This document shows, piece by piece, positions 31,868-43,534 of a DNA stretch of 46,670 nt. The stretch is from Candidatus Bathyoplasma sp. NZ (lineage in GTDB: Bacteria > Bacillota_I > Bacilli_A > MAG-NZ). Numbering within the stretch: position 1 is the first letter of the stretch; every line of letters starts with the position of its first letter. The DNA lies in contig JABENI010000003.1 of assembly GCA_013332095.1 (NCBI GenBank), forward strand, positions 1 through 46,670. The letters are read 5' to 3'. The position numbers and the translations under genes are program-made. The notes beneath the pieces were generated by a model. The model had not been told where the DNA came from, did no database searches, and was given only the letters and a program-made list of their open reading frames with translations.

Positions 31868-33001
31868 CTATTCTGGTCTTGGACCGTAGTACTGATAATA
31901 TATTACTTTAATTTTTCCGTTGTATAATTTTCTAACTCTGTTGGCTTTTTTCTCAAATAAATTTTCAAACCCTTCAAAACCAGTAATGATATATTTACTG
32001 TAAGTCGTAAGTTTGGAAAATGTTTTTCCCATATCACGGTACAATTCTTTTAATTCTCTCGATTGGCTATCTAGTAAACGATCTCCGTACGGTGGATTCG
32101 AGATGATTACCCCGTAATCATGCTTGTATTTTATATCTTTAAAATCTCCATGTTTAAACTCAATATCATCGTAAACTCCAGCATTTTTAGCATTGTTTTC
32201 AGCTGCAGTTAAATTTTCACAGTTAATATCAGAGGCGTATATCTTAAGATTGCAGTCGATTTCATTATCTCTTGCTTCTTGAATAACTTTTTCCCATAGT
32301 TGAGCAGAAATTTGTTCCCATTCCATCGAAGCAAACTGTCTATTGATTCCTGGAGCAATATTTTTTCCGATTAAAGCCGCTTCAATGGGAATTGTCCCTG
32401 AACCACAAAAGACATCGTATAACGCTCTATCTTTATTCCAATAACTCAGTAATACCATTGCACTGGCTAAAGTTTCTTTTATCGGTGCTCTGACATTATC
32501 TTTTCGATACCCACGTTTATGCAGTCCCACACCTGAAGTGTCAATCATCAGTGTTGCCACATCTTTTAACAGAGCTACCATTATCGTATATTTTGGTCCT
32601 GTTTCGACAAAATAATCTATTTTGTATTTAGTTTTAAGTTTTTCTACAACTGACTTTTTTACAATTGCTTGGCAATCTGAAATACTAAATAATTTCGATT
32701 TTATACTTTTTCCGTTTACCGTAAATTCAGCATCTTTCGAAATCCAATCAGTCCAATTCAAAGATTTTGTTTTTTCAAACAATTCATCAAAAGTCAACGC
32801 TTCAAACTCTCCCATTTTCAAAAAAACACGATCTGCTACACGCAAGTGAATATTAGCTTTCGCTATTCCTTCACAATCACTTAAAAAAGTTACTCTTCCA
32901 TCTTCTGTTTTGATAATTTCAAAGCCTAAATTTATTAATTCTCTTTTCACAACCGCTTCTAAACCAAATGTACTGGTCGCTATTAATTCTAATTTTTCCA
33001 T
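31868..33001 (-). CDS. THUMP-domain class I SAM-dependent RNA methyltransferase (YpsC/RlmL-N-like)
   Basis: 377 residues. N-terminal ferredoxin-like plus THUMP region (LIATSTFGLEAVVKRELINLGF...; LRVADRVFLKMGEF), then a Rossmann methyltransferase with LYDVFCGSGTIPIEAAL and the N6-adenine/N2-guanine motif SNPPYGDRL. It matches the YpsC family, related to the 23S rRNA m2G2445 enzyme RlmL; target position inferred by homology. Monocistronic. Confidence 0.9.
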   Translation of the reverse strand: MEKLELIATSTFGLEAVVKRELINLGFEIIKTEDGRVTFLSDCEGIAKANIHLRVADRVFLKMGEFEALTFDELFEKTKSLNWTDWISKDAEFTVNGKSIKSKLFSISDCQAIVKKSVVEKLKTKYKIDYFVETGPKYTIMVALLKDVATLMIDTSGVGLHKRGYRKDNVRAPIKETLASAMVLLSYWNKDRALYDVFCGSGTIPIEAALIGKNIAPGINRQFASMEWEQISAQLWEKVIQEARDNEIDCNLKIYASDINCENLTAAENNAKNAGVYDDIEFKHGDFKDIKYKHDYGVIISNPPYGDRLLDSQSRELKELYRDMGKTFSKLTTYSKYIITGFEGFENLFEKKANRVRKLYNGKIKVIYYQYYGPRPE

Positions 33002-33043
33002 TCAATCACCTTATTTATTTTACCATACAAAAATTAAATATGT

Positions 33044-33049
33044 TATAAT
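33044..33049 (+). promoter_or_regulatory. -10 box for the carbonic anhydrase-yaaA operon
   Basis: TATAAT 24 bp before the start codon, in the divergent region from the methyltransferase; the -35 is weak. Confidence 0.4.
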
Positions 33050-33072
33050 TTAAAAATAAATAGGAGGATAAA

Positions 33073-33543
33073 ATGAAAATTGATAAAAATTGTTTTGTTG
33101 CTGATGGAGTTAAAATAGTAGGCGATGTAGAAATAAAAAAAGATTCAAGTGTTTGGTTTAATGCCGTTATTCGAGGTGATTTTGAAAAAGTAGTTGTCGG
33201 TGAGGGCACTAATATTCAAGACTTAGTTACGATTCACTCCGACATTGATTTACCGACGATAATTGGCGATAATGTTACAGTAGGCCACAATGCAGTTATT
33301 CACGGTGCTATTATTGAAGATTACGCCTTAATTGGCATAGGTGCTATCGTTTTAAACGGAGCTATAGTTGAAGAAGGGGCTTTAGTTGCTGCCGGTTGTC
33401 TTGTTCCACCAGGAAAAGTTGTCCCTAAAAATCATTTAGCAATCGGTAACCCAATGAAAATAGTCAAAAAATTAACTGAAGCAGATTCGTTGGCCATTAG
33501 AAAAAACTGCGAGATGTATATCAAACTTAGTAAAGGATATTAA
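33073..33543 (+). CDS. Gamma-carbonic anhydrase family protein
   Basis: 156 residues of left-handed beta-helix hexapeptide repeats. VWFNAVIRGD (with the conserved Arg/Asp) and zinc histidines HSDID..., VTVGHNAVIHG are visible. Such YrdA/PaaY-type trimers have uncertain substrates; carbonic anhydrase activity is not assured. RBS TAGGAGGATAAA. One bp before yaaA. Confidence 0.9.
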   Translation: MKIDKNCFVADGVKIVGDVEIKKDSSVWFNAVIRGDFEKVVVGEGTNIQDLVTIHSDIDLPTIIGDNVTVGHNAVIHGAIIEDYALIGIGAIVLNGAIVEEGALVAAGCLVPPGKVVPKNHLAIGNPMKIVKKLTEADSLAIRKNCEMYIKLSKGY

Positions 33544-33544
33544 G

Positions 33545-34228
33545 ATGAAAATTATTATTTCTCCTAGTAAAACGATGACAATTAATAATCCTGTTTTAGG
33601 TACTGAACCGCTATATTCCAAAAAAGCCCATCAATTAAACGATAAATTAAAAAAGTTTAGTGATTTACAATTAAAAACAGTTTTTAAGGTCAGTGACAAT
33701 TTGTTTTCACAAATTAAAGAGCAGATTAATAATTTTGGCGATGGTGTCCAAGGCAATGCCATTTATAGTTATACAGGGATGGTTTTTAAAGAACTCCACT
33801 TACAAAAATATTCTAGTCAACAGATAGAGTATTTAAACAAGAACGTTCGTATTTTATCTGCTTATTACGGTATTTTAAAACCAATCGATTTGATTGAGAG
33901 TTATCGTTTAGATTTTTTTTCTAAAATTGGTTTTAATTTATACGACTATTTTAATATTAAATTAAAGGATTCTTTCATAATTAATTTGGCTTCTCAAGAA
34001 TTTTCTAAACTGATTAAAGAACCTGTTTATACCGTTTTTTTCAAAGAAAAAAAAGGTCAGAAATATATTAATCAAGCGACATACAGTAAAAAAGCACGCG
34101 GTAAAATGCTGAATTATTTAATTGAAAATAAAATTGATAATTTAGAAAATTTAAAAAAATTTAATTTAAATAATTACTGTTATAATAAAGAATTGAGCAG
34201 TGAGTTTGAAATAGTATTTACTAGATAA
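33545..34228 (+). CDS. yaaA: Peroxide stress protein YaaA (DUF328)
   Basis: 227 residues. MKIIISPSKTM start, VRILSAYYGILKPIDLIESYRLDF and the basic C-terminal KKARGKMLNYLIENKI are the family's hallmarks. In E. coli YaaA limits free iron and DNA damage under peroxide. It forms an operon with the gamma-carbonic anhydrase-like gene. Confidence 0.93.
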   Translation: MKIIISPSKTMTINNPVLGTEPLYSKKAHQLNDKLKKFSDLQLKTVFKVSDNLFSQIKEQINNFGDGVQGNAIYSYTGMVFKELHLQKYSSQQIEYLNKNVRILSAYYGILKPIDLIESYRLDFFSKIGFNLYDYFNIKLKDSFIINLASQEFSKLIKEPVYTVFFKEKKGQKYINQATYSKKARGKMLNYLIENKIDNLENLKKFNLNNYCYNKELSSEFEIVFTR

Positions 34229-34257
34229 AATACCTTTTTAAATTCACCTAAAAAATG

Positions 34258-34286
34258 TTAATGCTATTTAGGCATTAATATTTTTT
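34258..34286 (+). terminator. Terminator of yaaA operon
   Basis: TTAATGC, 7-nt loop, GCATTAA, then ATATTTTTT. Lies against the 3' end of the converging gene. Confidence 0.75.
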
Positions 34287-34677
34287 ATCTATAACAGTCA
34301 AACGATTGAATACTGTTTAAAGTAGTTCCAAAGTATAACCATTTATAACCATTCCATTTGTAGCCTGTCACTGTATCTCGATAAACTTTAGTCGGAAACA
34401 TCCAATAACCTTTTCCAAATATAGGCCAGATGTAGGTGTGTCTATGCAAACAATTGCTTATACTACTTGGGGTTATGGCATATAAATTGACTCCTTGTTC
34501 AGGAATAAATCTAGGTGGTGGTCCCATTGGGTAGTTGGCATATTGTTGTTGATAACCCCAATTATTCTTATAGTAAGCTTGATTATTATAATGGTTATCA
34601 TCCCAATCCTCATTTTCACCCATAACCGGCGGATTTGATAACTCTCCATAGTTAGAATACTTTTTATTATCTTTCAT
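34285..34677 (-). CDS. Uncharacterised Tyr/Asn/Pro-rich protein with aromatic C-terminal domain
   Basis: 130 residues. No signal peptide. Residues 1-55 are low-complexity, rich in Asn, Tyr, Gln and Pro (NNQAYYKNNWGYQQQY, MGPPPRF). Residues ~62-129 form a compact aromatic domain (LYAITPSSISNCLHRHTYIW... GYWMFPTKVYRDTVTGYKWNGYKWLYFG...SFDC) with two Cys, a pattern I recall from hypothetical proteins of clostridia-like bacteria. It may be surface- or coat-associated. RBS GGAGGAAAATA. Confidence 0.7.
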   Translation of the reverse strand: MKDNKKYSNYGELSNPPVMGENEDWDDNHYNNQAYYKNNWGYQQQYANYPMGPPPRFIPEQGVNLYAITPSSISNCLHRHTYIWPIFGKGYWMFPTKVYRDTVTGYKWNGYKWLYFGTTLNSIQSFDCYR

Positions 34678-34756
34678 TATTTTCCTCCTTTTACCTATAT
34701 TAATATATGTATTTTATCTTTAAATGTCCCACTTAATAAAAATATATTTTAAATTG

Positions 34757-34793
34757 AAAAGAGGTATTGATTTTCATCATTACCCCTTTTTTT
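34757..34793. terminator. Terminator after rpoC
   Basis: AAAAGAGGTA (34757-34766) and TACCCCTTTT (34781-34790): on the minus strand a full stem with one G-U pair; extra TGA/TCA pairs extend it. The longer T-run is on the plus strand; it may work both ways. Confidence 0.65.
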
Positions 34794-37700
34794 TTATTCA
34801 AAATATTCTTCTGATTCAAATTCGATTTCATCTTCTGCTCTTTTATCGTATTTAATATCAATATTATTTATAATACCAGTTCCCGCAGGAATTAATCCTC
34901 CGATTATAACATTTTCTTTTAACCCTCTTAATCTATCTATTTTACCTTGAATAACTGCATCTGTTAATACTTTAGTAGTCTGTTGGAAGGAAGCGGCGCT
35001 TAAGAATGATTCTGAGTTTACTGCTGACTTAGTAATACTCAAAATTTGTGCTTTAGCTACTGCTGGATTTTTTCCTTCCGAAAATGCTTTTTTATTCGCT
35101 TGATAGTATTTAGTTTTTGAGGTAATAATTCCTGGAAGTAAATTAGTTTCTCCCTCTTCAATTACCAATACGTTTTTAAACATTTGACAAATGATTACCT
35201 CAACGTGTTTATCTTGAATTTCTACCCCTTGTGAGCGATATACTTTTTGTACTTCTTTTAAAATATAATTTTGTACTTTTACCACGTTTGAAAATTTTAA
35301 CAATTCTTTAGGGGAAATATATCCTTCTGTTAGTTGATCCCCTGCTTTAATATTATCCCCAACCTTAACTAATAGTGAAGAATTTGTTATTGCTGCTGTT
35401 TTATGGTCTCTTTTTTCAACTTTGCTTTCAACAGTAATAATGTAGTAGTATTCTTTCTTTTCAATACCAGTAATTTTACCAGTTGTTTCGGCAATAGTTG
35501 AAGCATATTTTGGATTACGAGCTTCAAATAATTGTTCAATACGTGGCAACCCTTGCGTAATATCAGTACCGGCTACCCCTCCTGTATGGAACGTACGCAT
35601 CGTAAGTTGCGTTCCAGGCTCACCAATTGATTGAGCAGCGATTGTTCCTACGGCTTCCCCAATTTCTACAATTCCACCTACTGCTAAGTTTTTACCGTAA
35701 CATTTAATACATATTCCATCTCTTGAATCACATGTTAAGTTACTTCTTATTTCCATTTCTTTAATTCCTGCACCAACGATTACATCAGCTATTTCACCAG
35801 TTATATAATCGTTTCTATTTACCAGAACTTCTCTAGTATTTGGGTGTAACATTCGTTTTGCGGCATATCTTCCGCTGATGCGGTCAATAAATGATTCGAT
35901 TAATGTTCCATCATGATTTTTTAGATCGTATACCAGAAATCCTTTATCGCTTTTACAATCGTCTTCAACGATAATTATTTCTTGACTTACATCAACTAAA
36001 CGTCTAGTTAAATATCCAGAATCAGCAGTTTTTAAAGCTGTATCCGTCGACCCTTTACGAGCCCCATGAGTAGAGATGAAAAACTCTGACATCGTCAATC
36101 CCTCAATAAATGCTGAAATAATTGGTAATTCGATAGTTTTCCCTGATGGGTTCGCCATCAATCCACGCATTCCTTCTAGCTGGGTAAAGTTTGAAGCATT
36201 ACCTCTAGCTCCTGAATGTGCCATCATGTAGATATGGTTTACATCAGCTTTATCCGCCATCTCTTTTTTGATGTCTTTCTCTAATTTCATTTTTGCAGTT
36301 TCCCATTGTTTAATAACCCTGCTGTATCTTTCCCCATCAGTTAATAAACCACGGTCATATGCATCGTTTAACTTTTTAACAATTATATTTGCTTCTTTTA
36401 TTACTTTTCCTTTACTTCCGATTACTTTTACATCACTTGATGCAACTGTAATTCCTGCTTGAGTTGAATATTTAAATCCTAAATTTTTCATTTTGTCTAA
36501 CATTATTGAAGTTTCAGTAGTACGGCAACATTTTAATACATGAGCAATTATTTCTCCTAAAAAACCTTTTTTAAATGCTGAAACTATTTTTTTCTTTTTA
36601 ACAATTTTTCTAATATTTTTCCCTTTTTCAATGAAAAATTTATCATCAATTTTGTTTATTAAATTGTCCGTAGTAGGCTCATTTATGTAAGGAAATACTC
36701 CCGCAAACAATTCAGTTGGAATAATATTGTTAAATATAATTTTCCCATATGTGGTAATTAAATATTTATTTTTTTGTTCTTGAGTAAATTTACTGTTAGG
36801 AAATTGATTAGCTAAAATAACAATTCTTGAATGTAGAGTGATTTTTTCATTTTCATAGGCCAATTCTACTTCATCTACATCTTTAAAGACTGACCCTTCT
36901 CCTTTTTCACCAATTCTTTCAATTGTTAAATAAAAATTACCTAAAACCATATCCTGTGAAGGAGTAACTACTGGCTTACCATCTTTAGGATTCAAAATAT
37001 TATTCGATGCTAACATCAAAAGTCTCGCTTCTGCTTGTGCTTCTGCACTTAAAGGTAAATGAACAGCCATTTGATCTCCATCAAAATCAGCATTAAATGC
37101 TGGTGTAACTAATGGATGCAATCTAATCGCTTTTCCTTCTACTAGTTTAGGCTCAAACGCTTGGATTCCTAATCTATGTAATGTCGGTGCACGGTTTAGC
37201 AATACTGGATGTTCCTTAATTACATCTTCTAATACTTTCCAGACACTTGGATGTTCTTTATCAATTAAAATTTTTGCCTTATTAGTAGACATGTTTGGCT
37301 CTAATTCTCTCACAATCATCTCTCTAATAACAAATGGTCTAAACAAATTTAAAGCCATTTTTTTAGGCAATCCACATTGATGCATTTCTAAGTCAGGACC
37401 TACTACAATTACCGAGCGACCCGAATAATCCACACGTTTCCCTAATAAGTTTTGGCGGAAACGACCTTGTTTTCCTTGTAACGATTCACTAAGCGACTTC
37501 AACGGTCTATTTTTTTCCATCACTCTTCTTGCTTTGCTGCTTGAATTGTCAATTAAGGCATCGACTGATTCTTGAATCATCCGTTTTTCATTTTTAATCA
37601 TTAGATACGGTGCATTTTGGGTATAAAGTTTCTTTAAACGTTTATTTCTATCAATAATTCTCTTATAAAGTTTATTTAAATCGGTAGTAGCAAAACGCCC

Positions 37701-38423
37701 TCCATCTAGTTGTACTAGTGGTCTTAAATCTGGTGGCAACACTGGTAACACATGTAAAACCATCCACTCTGGTTGGTTAGTAGAGCCTAAAAATGCCTCT
37801 ACAATATTTAATTTTTTTATTAGATTAGCTCTTTTTTGTTTAGGTGCTATCTCTAATTGTTTTCTTAAATTAATTGTCTCTTCGTTTAAATTGATTGCTT
37901 TTAATAATTTTTCAATAGCTTCAGCACCTGTTAAAGCAGTGAACCCTGAGCCATATGCTGCTAAATACTTAGCGTAATCTTGTTCAGATAAAATTTGCCC
38001 TTTTACTAATCCTGTTGTTCCTGGCTCTATTACACTATAAGCCGCCAAATACATGATTCTTCTTAATTCATCTTTTTTAAGTTCTAACAGTGTAGCTAAT
38101 TTACCACTTTTAAAATACCATTCATGAACTACTGGCGCAATTAATTCAATATGTCCCATGCGCTCTCTTCTTACTTTACTTTCAGTAATTTCAACATTGC
38201 ATCGTTCACATTTTTTACCAATATCAGTCTGTCTTTTAGATTTACTACAAGCACACTGATAATCTTTTTGTGGTCCGAATATCGCTTCACAAAATAATCC
38301 ATCTCTTTCAGGTTTTGAAGTACGATAGTTAATAGTTTCACCATTTTTAACTTCACCATAAGACCACTTACGTATCTCCTCAGGTGATGCTAATTGTATC
38401 TGAATATATTCATATTTTCCCAT
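34794..38423 (-). CDS. rpoC: DNA-directed RNA polymerase subunit beta'
   Basis: 1209 residues, typical of Bacillota. N-terminal zinc ribbon (CAC...CERC), catalytic NADFDGD (444-450), the [13 protein letters not shown] segment, trigger-loop region with [16 protein letters not shown], and second zinc site [11 protein letters not shown]. The C-terminus is acidic. Last gene of the operon, 13 bp after rpoB; RBS GAGGTGG. The usual downstream L7Ae-rpsL-rpsG genes are absent, replaced by the Tyr/Asn-rich gene. Confidence 0.99.
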   Translation of the reverse strand: MGKYEYIQIQLASPEEIRKWSYGEVKNGETINYRTSKPERDGLFCEAIFGPQKDYQCACSKSKRQTDIGKKCERCNVEITESKVRRERMGHIELIAPVVHEWYFKSGKLATLLELKKDELRRIMYLAAYSVIEPGTTGLVKGQILSEQDYAKYLAAYGSGFTALTGAEAIEKLLKAINLNEETINLRKQLEIAPKQKRANLIKKLNIVEAFLGSTNQPEWMVLHVLPVLPPDLRPLVQLDGGRFATTDLNKLYKRIIDRNKRLKKLYTQNAPYLMIKNEKRMIQESVDALIDNSSSKARRVMEKNRPLKSLSESLQGKQGRFRQNLLGKRVDYSGRSVIVVGPDLEMHQCGLPKKMALNLFRPFVIREMIVRELEPNMSTNKAKILIDKEHPSVWKVLEDVIKEHPVLLNRAPTLHRLGIQAFEPKLVEGKAIRLHPLVTPAFNADFDGDQMAVHLPLSAEAQAEARLLMLASNNILNPKDGKPVVTPSQDMVLGNFYLTIERIGEKGEGSVFKDVDEVELAYENEKITLHSRIVILANQFPNSKFTQEQKNKYLITTYGKIIFNNIIPTELFAGVFPYINEPTTDNLINKIDDKFFIEKGKNIRKIVKKKKIVSAFKKGFLGEIIAHVLKCCRTTETSIMLDKMKNLGFKYSTQAGITVASSDVKVIGSKGKVIKEANIIVKKLNDAYDRGLLTDGERYSRVIKQWETAKMKLEKDIKKEMADKADVNHIYMMAHSGARGNASNFTQLEGMRGLMANPSGKTIELPIISAFIEGLTMSEFFISTHGARKGSTDTALKTADSGYLTRRLVDVSQEIIIVEDDCKSDKGFLVYDLKNHDGTLIESFIDRISGRYAAKRMLHPNTREVLVNRNDYITGEIADVIVGAGIKEMEIRSNLTCDSRDGICIKCYGKNLAVGGIVEIGEAVGTIAAQSIGEPGTQLTMRTFHTGGVAGTDITQGLPRIEQLFEARNPKYASTIAETTGKITGIEKKEYYYIITVESKVEKRDHKTAAITNSSLLVKVGDNIKAGDQLTEGYISPKELLKFSNVVKVQNYILKEVQKVYRSQGVEIQDKHVEVIICQMFKNVLVIEEGETNLLPGIITSKTKYYQANKKAFSEGKNPAVAKAQILSITKSAVNSESFLSAASFQQTTKVLTDAVIQGKIDRLRGLKENVIIGGLIPAGTGIINNIDIKYDKRAEDEIEFESEEYFE

Positions 38424-38436
38424 AATGCCACCTCAA

Positions 38437-41400
38437 CTATCCTTTCATCCCTAGTTTATTGATATAATTTTCTTCGCCCTCTTGGACAAGAGATTTATTT
38501 ACCTCATTTTCTCCATCTTTAGTAATCAATTTTACACTAATCGCTAAAGCTTGTAATTCTTTTATTAAAACTCTGAATGATTCCGGAACACTACCTTCAG
38601 GAATTGGTGTTCCATTCACGATTGCTTTGAACACTTTATTTCTACCGATAATATCATCTGACTTAACAGTTAACATTTCTTGTAAAGTATAAGCCGCTCC
38701 ATATGCTTCTAACGCCCATACTTCCATCTCTCCGAAACGTTGACCACCATTTTGAGCTTTTCCTCCCATCGGTTGTTGAGTTACTAAGATGTACGGTCCT
38801 ACACTTCTAGCATGTAACTTGTCATCAACCATGTGGGCCAATTTAACCATATACATTATTCCTACTGATATTCTATTATCATATTTACGGCCAGTTGTTC
38901 CGTCATATAAATTAATTTTTCCATCTTCATGCATGCCTGATTCTTTTAAGATATCTGATAAATCATCACCTTTAACACCATCGAATACCGGTGTAGCAAT
39001 ATGAACTCCTAATTTTTCAGCAGCCATTCCTAAATGAAGTTCTAAAATTTGTCCGATATTCATCCGTGAAGGAACCCCTAATGGGTTTAACATGATATCA
39101 ACTGTTTCTCCATTTTCCATATAAGGCATATCTTCAACCGGTAATATTTTTGAGATAACACCTTTATTTCCATGGCGTCCAGCCATTTTATCGCCTTCAG
39201 AAATTTTACGTTTTTGAACGATGTAAACTCTAACTAATTCATTTACTCCATTTGCTAAATCATCATCATTAGCAGTTGAAAAATATTGTACATCTGATAC
39301 AATTCCTCCTCCACTGTGAGGAACTCTTAACGATGTATCTTTTACATCACGTGCTTTTTCTGAATAAATAGCATATATTAATTTTTCGAAATTCGATAGA
39401 TCTGCATGTCCTTTAGGAGTGATTTTACCAACTAAAATTTGCCCTGGTTTTACTTCAGCCCCGATATAAACAATTCCACGATCATCTAACAATTTTAATG
39501 ATTCTGATTCTGCTCCTGGAATCTCTTTTGTAAGTTCTTCTCTTCCTACTTTTGTATCACGAACTTCAACTTGATAATCTTCAATATGGATAGATGTATA
39601 AACATCATCTTTAACAAGTTTTTCACTCATGATAATGGCATCCTCATAGTTATATCCATTCCAGGTCATGAAAGCAACTTTTACATTTTTACCTAAAGAT
39701 AATTCACCTTTATCCATCGCTGGACCATCGCCTATTACTTCACGTTTTTTGATTACATCTCCAACACTAACAATAGGTCTTTGATTTAAGTTTGTCGATT
39801 GATTTGAACGTTTAAATTTCTGTAATTTATAAACATCTTCACCTTCCGATGTTTTAACTACAATTTTTTTACTGTCGACAAAAGTAACAATACCATTATT
39901 TTTAGCAACTACTGCACTTCCTGAATCTTGGGCCGCTTTGTATTCCATACCTGTCCCAACAATTGGTGCTTCTGTTTGAAGTAACGGAATTGCTTGACGT
40001 TGCATGTTCGATCCCATCAACGCTCTATTGGCATCATCATGCTCTAAAAAAGGAATACATGCTGTTGAAACAGATACGATTTGTTTAGGTGATACATCAA
40101 TATAATCTAATTGCTCTTTTTTGAATAATTTTGTTTCTCCATAAAATCTACCTACTACCTCATCATCTAAAATCACATTATTTTTGTCTAATTTTAAGTT
40201 CGCCTGTCCGATAATATTTTTTTCTTCCTTATCTGCTGATAAATATATTAATTTGTCATCTAAAACTTTTAATTTTTTCTTATCAATTTTATAATATGGT
40301 GTTTCAATAAATCCGTATTCATTTACTTGTGCATAAAGACTTAAACTATTGATAAGTCCAATATTTGGTCCCTCTGGTGTTTCAATTGGACAAACTCTTC
40401 CATAATGCGAATAATGCACATCTCTAACTTCATAAGAAGCTCTCTCTCTAGATAAACCTCCAGGTCCTAAAGCCGAAATTCTTCTTTTGTGAGTTAACTC
40501 ATCTAATGGATTAGTTTGTGCCATGAACTGTGACAATTGACTACTGCCAAAAAATTCCTTTATTGTTGAAGAAAGTTGTTTACTTTCTATTAAAGTACTT
40601 GGTTTCATCTCAGTTGGATCTTTTGTCGACATGTTTTCACGAATTCTTTTATCAATTTTAGTCAATCCAATTCTAAATTGATTTTGTAATAATTCTCCAA
40701 TTAAACGTAACCGTCTATTTTGTAAATGGTCAATGACCATATCGTATCCAACACGATCATAAAGATTTAAATAGTAACTCATCGAAGCAAAGATATCACT
40801 TGGTGTAATTATTGTTTTATCTTCATTTTGATCGTTTCCTACCACTCTAACCTTGATTTCTTCTTCATGTTTTTCAACTATTATATCTAGTGTTTCCACA
40901 AAGATTTTTTCTTCAAACCAATTTCCAGAATAATTTAATTCTTTTCTGACGCAAGAGCGATTTTTTTTAATAATTTCAATCACTTCACTATCAATTTTTC
41001 TACCTTCCATTACGATTACTTCGCCAGTTTCATTATTTACGATATCAACAGCTAAAATATGTCCTTCTATTCTTTCTAAAAGATCTAATTTTTTGTTTAA
41101 TTTATGTCTACCTACTGGCGCTAAATCATATCTTTTCGGGTCAAAAAAGCGTGCTTCTAAAGTACCTCTAGCTCCATCAACAGTTCCTATTTCTCCGTTT
41201 CTGATAGTAGTAAAAGTTTTCATAAGTGCTGTTGGAGTATCAACAGTAGTATCTTTCACTAACGTCTGTAGCATATTTGAAGAATCACCAAACAAATCGA
41301 TAATTTCCTCATTTTTAGCTACCCCTAATGCTCTAGCTAAAACAGTTAATTCTAATTTTTTAGAACGATCTAACTTTATATATAATTCTTCTTTTGATTT

Positions 41401-41925
41401 AATCTCAAATTCTAACCAAGCTCCTCTTGTAGGAATAACTTGACCAGCAAAAACATTTGCATTGCGTTTTTTATCAAAATCTTTAGTAAAGTAAACTCCA
41501 GCGGAACGGATAATTTGAGTAACAATTACTCTTTGAGCACCGTTGATAATAAAAGTTCCTTCATCGGTCATTATCGGCACATCACCTAAGTATAATGTCT
41601 GCTCTTTAATTTCACCTGTTTCTTCAAAAACTAATTTTACTTTTACCTTCAATTTTGAAGAGTAATTTACTTCTCTTCTTTTACATTCATCTAGTTCAAA
41701 TATTGGGTTTTCAAATTCATAATCACCAAAGTACATTTTAATATTACCTGCATGATTTTCAATTGGCGATATGTATTCAAATAGTTCTTTTAATCCTTGG
41801 TCTAAAAAAGATTTATATGAATTCAATTGAATTTGGATTAATCCTGGTAATTCGGCATTTAATTTAATTCTTGAATAGTTTCTTCTTTCACGATGTCTAC
41901 CGTATTTTTTAACTTTATAATTCAT
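38437..41925 (-). CDS. rpoB: DNA-directed RNA polymerase subunit beta
   Basis: 1162 residues. Rifampicin-pocket region [31 protein letters not shown] is wild-type-like (Ser-Gln, His-Lys-Arg-Arg-Ile-Ser), so no resistance substitution is apparent. [21 protein letters not shown] and AGRHGNKGV are intact. Forms the catalytic centre with beta'. 29 bp after the methyltransferase gene; RBS GAGGTGAACC. Confidence 0.99.
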   Translation of the reverse strand: MNYKVKKYGRHRERRNYSRIKLNAELPGLIQIQLNSYKSFLDQGLKELFEYISPIENHAGNIKMYFGDYEFENPIFELDECKRREVNYSSKLKVKVKLVFEETGEIKEQTLYLGDVPIMTDEGTFIINGAQRVIVTQIIRSAGVYFTKDFDKKRNANVFAGQVIPTRGAWLEFEIKSKEELYIKLDRSKKLELTVLARALGVAKNEEIIDLFGDSSNMLQTLVKDTTVDTPTALMKTFTTIRNGEIGTVDGARGTLEARFFDPKRYDLAPVGRHKLNKKLDLLERIEGHILAVDIVNNETGEVIVMEGRKIDSEVIEIIKKNRSCVRKELNYSGNWFEEKIFVETLDIIVEKHEEEIKVRVVGNDQNEDKTIITPSDIFASMSYYLNLYDRVGYDMVIDHLQNRRLRLIGELLQNQFRIGLTKIDKRIRENMSTKDPTEMKPSTLIESKQLSSTIKEFFGSSQLSQFMAQTNPLDELTHKRRISALGPGGLSRERASYEVRDVHYSHYGRVCPIETPEGPNIGLINSLSLYAQVNEYGFIETPYYKIDKKKLKVLDDKLIYLSADKEEKNIIGQANLKLDKNNVILDDEVVGRFYGETKLFKKEQLDYIDVSPKQIVSVSTACIPFLEHDDANRALMGSNMQRQAIPLLQTEAPIVGTGMEYKAAQDSGSAVVAKNNGIVTFVDSKKIVVKTSEGEDVYKLQKFKRSNQSTNLNQRPIVSVGDVIKKREVIGDGPAMDKGELSLGKNVKVAFMTWNGYNYEDAIIMSEKLVKDDVYTSIHIEDYQVEVRDTKVGREELTKEIPGAESESLKLLDDRGIVYIGAEVKPGQILVGKITPKGHADLSNFEKLIYAIYSEKARDVKDTSLRVPHSGGGIVSDVQYFSTANDDDLANGVNELVRVYIVQKRKISEGDKMAGRHGNKGVISKILPVEDMPYMENGETVDIMLNPLGVPSRMNIGQILELHLGMAAEKLGVHIATPVFDGVKGDDLSDILKESGMHEDGKINLYDGTTGRKYDNRISVGIMYMVKLAHMVDDKLHARSVGPYILVTQQPMGGKAQNGGQRFGEMEVWALEAYGAAYTLQEMLTVKSDDIIGRNKVFKAIVNGTPIPEGSVPESFRVLIKELQALAISVKLITKDGENEVNKSLVQEGEENYINKLGMKG

Positions 41926-41954
41926 TGGTTCACCTCACAATATTTAAGTAAAAA

Positions 41955-42545
41955 TTACTTCTTAACGCTTTTTAAAACATTGTAGCCTTTGTCTTTTAAA
42001 ACAACTTCTACATTTCCATATACCTCTAACATCTTTTGCTTCGCTGAAGATGAGCCTTGTTTTTTTTGAATTACAAGCCAAAATTCTCCTTCATTTTCTA
42101 AAAAATTTTTTGCATCAGTTATTATTGCATGTACAATGTGCTTACCTGCACGGATTGGTGGATTTGATACAATACTAAAGTACTTTCCATCGACAAATTG
42201 ATATAGATCAGAAATCTTGGCAGTTACATTATTAACAGCATTTCTCACTATATTTTTTTTTGCCAAATCTATTGCTCGTTCATTAATATCGACCATGTCA
42301 ATTCTATGTTTAGGGTTGAGCTTACCTAAAACAATCCCGATTGGTCCATAACCACAGCCTACATCCAATATTCTTTTTCCATTCGTAGTAAAAGCACTAA
42401 TTAATGCTTTTGATCCATAGTCAACAGCAGTTTTTGAAAATACGCCGTTGTCTGTTAAAAAAGAAAAATCTTTATTTATTAAGACTACTTTTAACTCTTT
42501 TACTTCACTTTTTAAAGATTTATCTGATATAAAATAATGATTCAT
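41955..42545 (-). CDS. Class I SAM methyltransferase (RsmC-like, YbxB)
   Basis: 196 residues from ATG 42545 (AAAGGTGAAGTT upstream); the longer frame runs into a hairpin. Motif I RILDVGCGYGPIGIVL and motif IV SNPPIRAGK mark the 'MTS' small methyltransferases that modify 16S rRNA guanine. Sits between rplL and rpoB as ybxB does in Bacillus. Confidence 0.9.
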   Translation of the reverse strand: MNHYFISDKSLKSEVKELKVVLINKDFSFLTDNGVFSKTAVDYGSKALISAFTTNGKRILDVGCGYGPIGIVLGKLNPKHRIDMVDINERAIDLAKKNIVRNAVNNVTAKISDLYQFVDGKYFSIVSNPPIRAGKHIVHAIITDAKNFLENEGEFWLVIQKKQGSSSAKQKMLEVYGNVEVVLKDKGYNVLKSVKK

Positions 42546-42568
42546 AACTTCACCTTTATTATAATGAA

Positions 42569-42605
42569 TTGTTGGGTGGAAAAAATAAATTTTCCCACCC
42601 AACAA
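42569..42605. other. Strong hairpin between rplL and the methyltransferase
   Basis: TTGTTGGGTGG (42569-42579) pairs with CCACCCAACAA (42595-42605), plus A/T pairs inward; the loop is ~5 nt. On the minus-strand transcript no U-tract follows directly, so it is more likely a processing or attenuation element that sets the ribosomal-protein to polymerase ratio than a full terminator. Confidence 0.7.
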
Positions 42606-42625
42606 ACTACTTAATTAGTCCTTAA

Positions 42626-42994
42626 TTATTTAATTTCTACTGTTGCACCAGCTTCTTCTAATTGTGCTTTAAGTTCTTGTGCTTCTTCTGGTTTAATTCC
42701 TTCTTTAATTGGTGCTGGAGCTGCATCTACTACTGCTTTAGCATCTTTTAATCCTAAACCAGTGATAGCTTTAACAGCTTTGATTACTGCTACTTTTGAC
42801 GGCCCTACGCTAGTTAAAATAACATTAACTTCAGTTGGTCCTTCTTCTGCACCACTTGCTGCTGGAGCTGCTGCTGCTACTGCACTTGGATCTACACCAA
42901 ATTCACTTTTCATAGCATCAACTAATTCTTTAACTTCTAATATAGTCATTTCTTTTAACGCTTCAATAAAAGCATCTTTTGTTAATTTAGCCAT
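42626..42994 (-). CDS. rplL: 50S ribosomal protein L7/L12
   Basis: 122 residues. N-terminal dimerisation part, Ala-rich hinge (AAAAPAASGAEEG) and C-terminal globular domain GPSKVAVIKAVKAITGLGLKDAK. Stalk protein that recruits translation GTPases. RBS AGGGGGATAAATA. Confidence 0.98.
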   Translation of the reverse strand: MAKLTKDAFIEALKEMTILEVKELVDAMKSEFGVDPSAVAAAAPAASGAEEGPTEVNVILTSVGPSKVAVIKAVKAITGLGLKDAKAVVDAAPAPIKEGIKPEEAQELKAQLEEAGATVEIK

Positions 42995-43025
42995 TTATTT
43001 ATCCCCCTATAATCGCTTTCAGATA

Positions 43026-43529
43026 TTATTCTGAAACTTGTTCTTTTTCTTCGGCATACAAATTTAACGCAATAGCCAAATCTTTAACTGTAGCTATTAA
43101 TCCACCTGCTAACATTGTTAACAATGTTTCTCTTGATGGAAGTTGCGCATAAACTAATAATTCACTATTTTCTACGAAGTTACCATCTATAACTCCGACT
43201 TTTAAATCTAATTTATCATTTTCTTTAGCAAAATCATAAAGAATTTTTGCTGCAGCAACTGAATCTTCTTTTGAAAAAGCAATTGCGTTTGGTCCTTTCA
43301 ATGAACCTACTAAATCTTCAAAACCAGCTTTAATTGCTGAACGTCTAACAATATTATTTTTAATAATTTTCATTTCACAGTTTGCAACTCGTAATTTAGT
43401 TCTTAAATCAGTCATTTGACCAACTGATAAACCTAAATAATCTACCACAACTATCGACGATGATTTTTCAATTTTAGCAAATAGAGCATCTACCTCTTTA
43501 ATTTTATTTTGAAGTATTAACTCATTCAT
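43026..43529 (-). CDS. rplJ: 50S ribosomal protein L10
   Basis: 167 residues. KSSSIVVVDYLGLSVGQMTDLR and KGPNAIAF are canonical; the C-terminal helix binds L7/L12. It is preceded by the L10 leader, through which the L10-L7/L12 complex represses its own synthesis. RBS AGGAGGTGGAACC. Confidence 0.98.
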   Translation of the reverse strand: MNELILQNKIKEVDALFAKIEKSSSIVVVDYLGLSVGQMTDLRTKLRVANCEMKIIKNNIVRRSAIKAGFEDLVGSLKGPNAIAFSKEDSVAAAKILYDFAKENDKLDLKVGVIDGNFVENSELLVYAQLPSRETLLTMLAGGLIATVKDLAIALNLYAEEKEQVSE

Positions 43530-43534
43530 GGTTC

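Noticed and set aside
42546-42605. Longer N-terminus for the RsmC-like methyltransferase
   Set aside because: Runs through the hairpin; the ATG at 42545 has a good RBS and fits family length.
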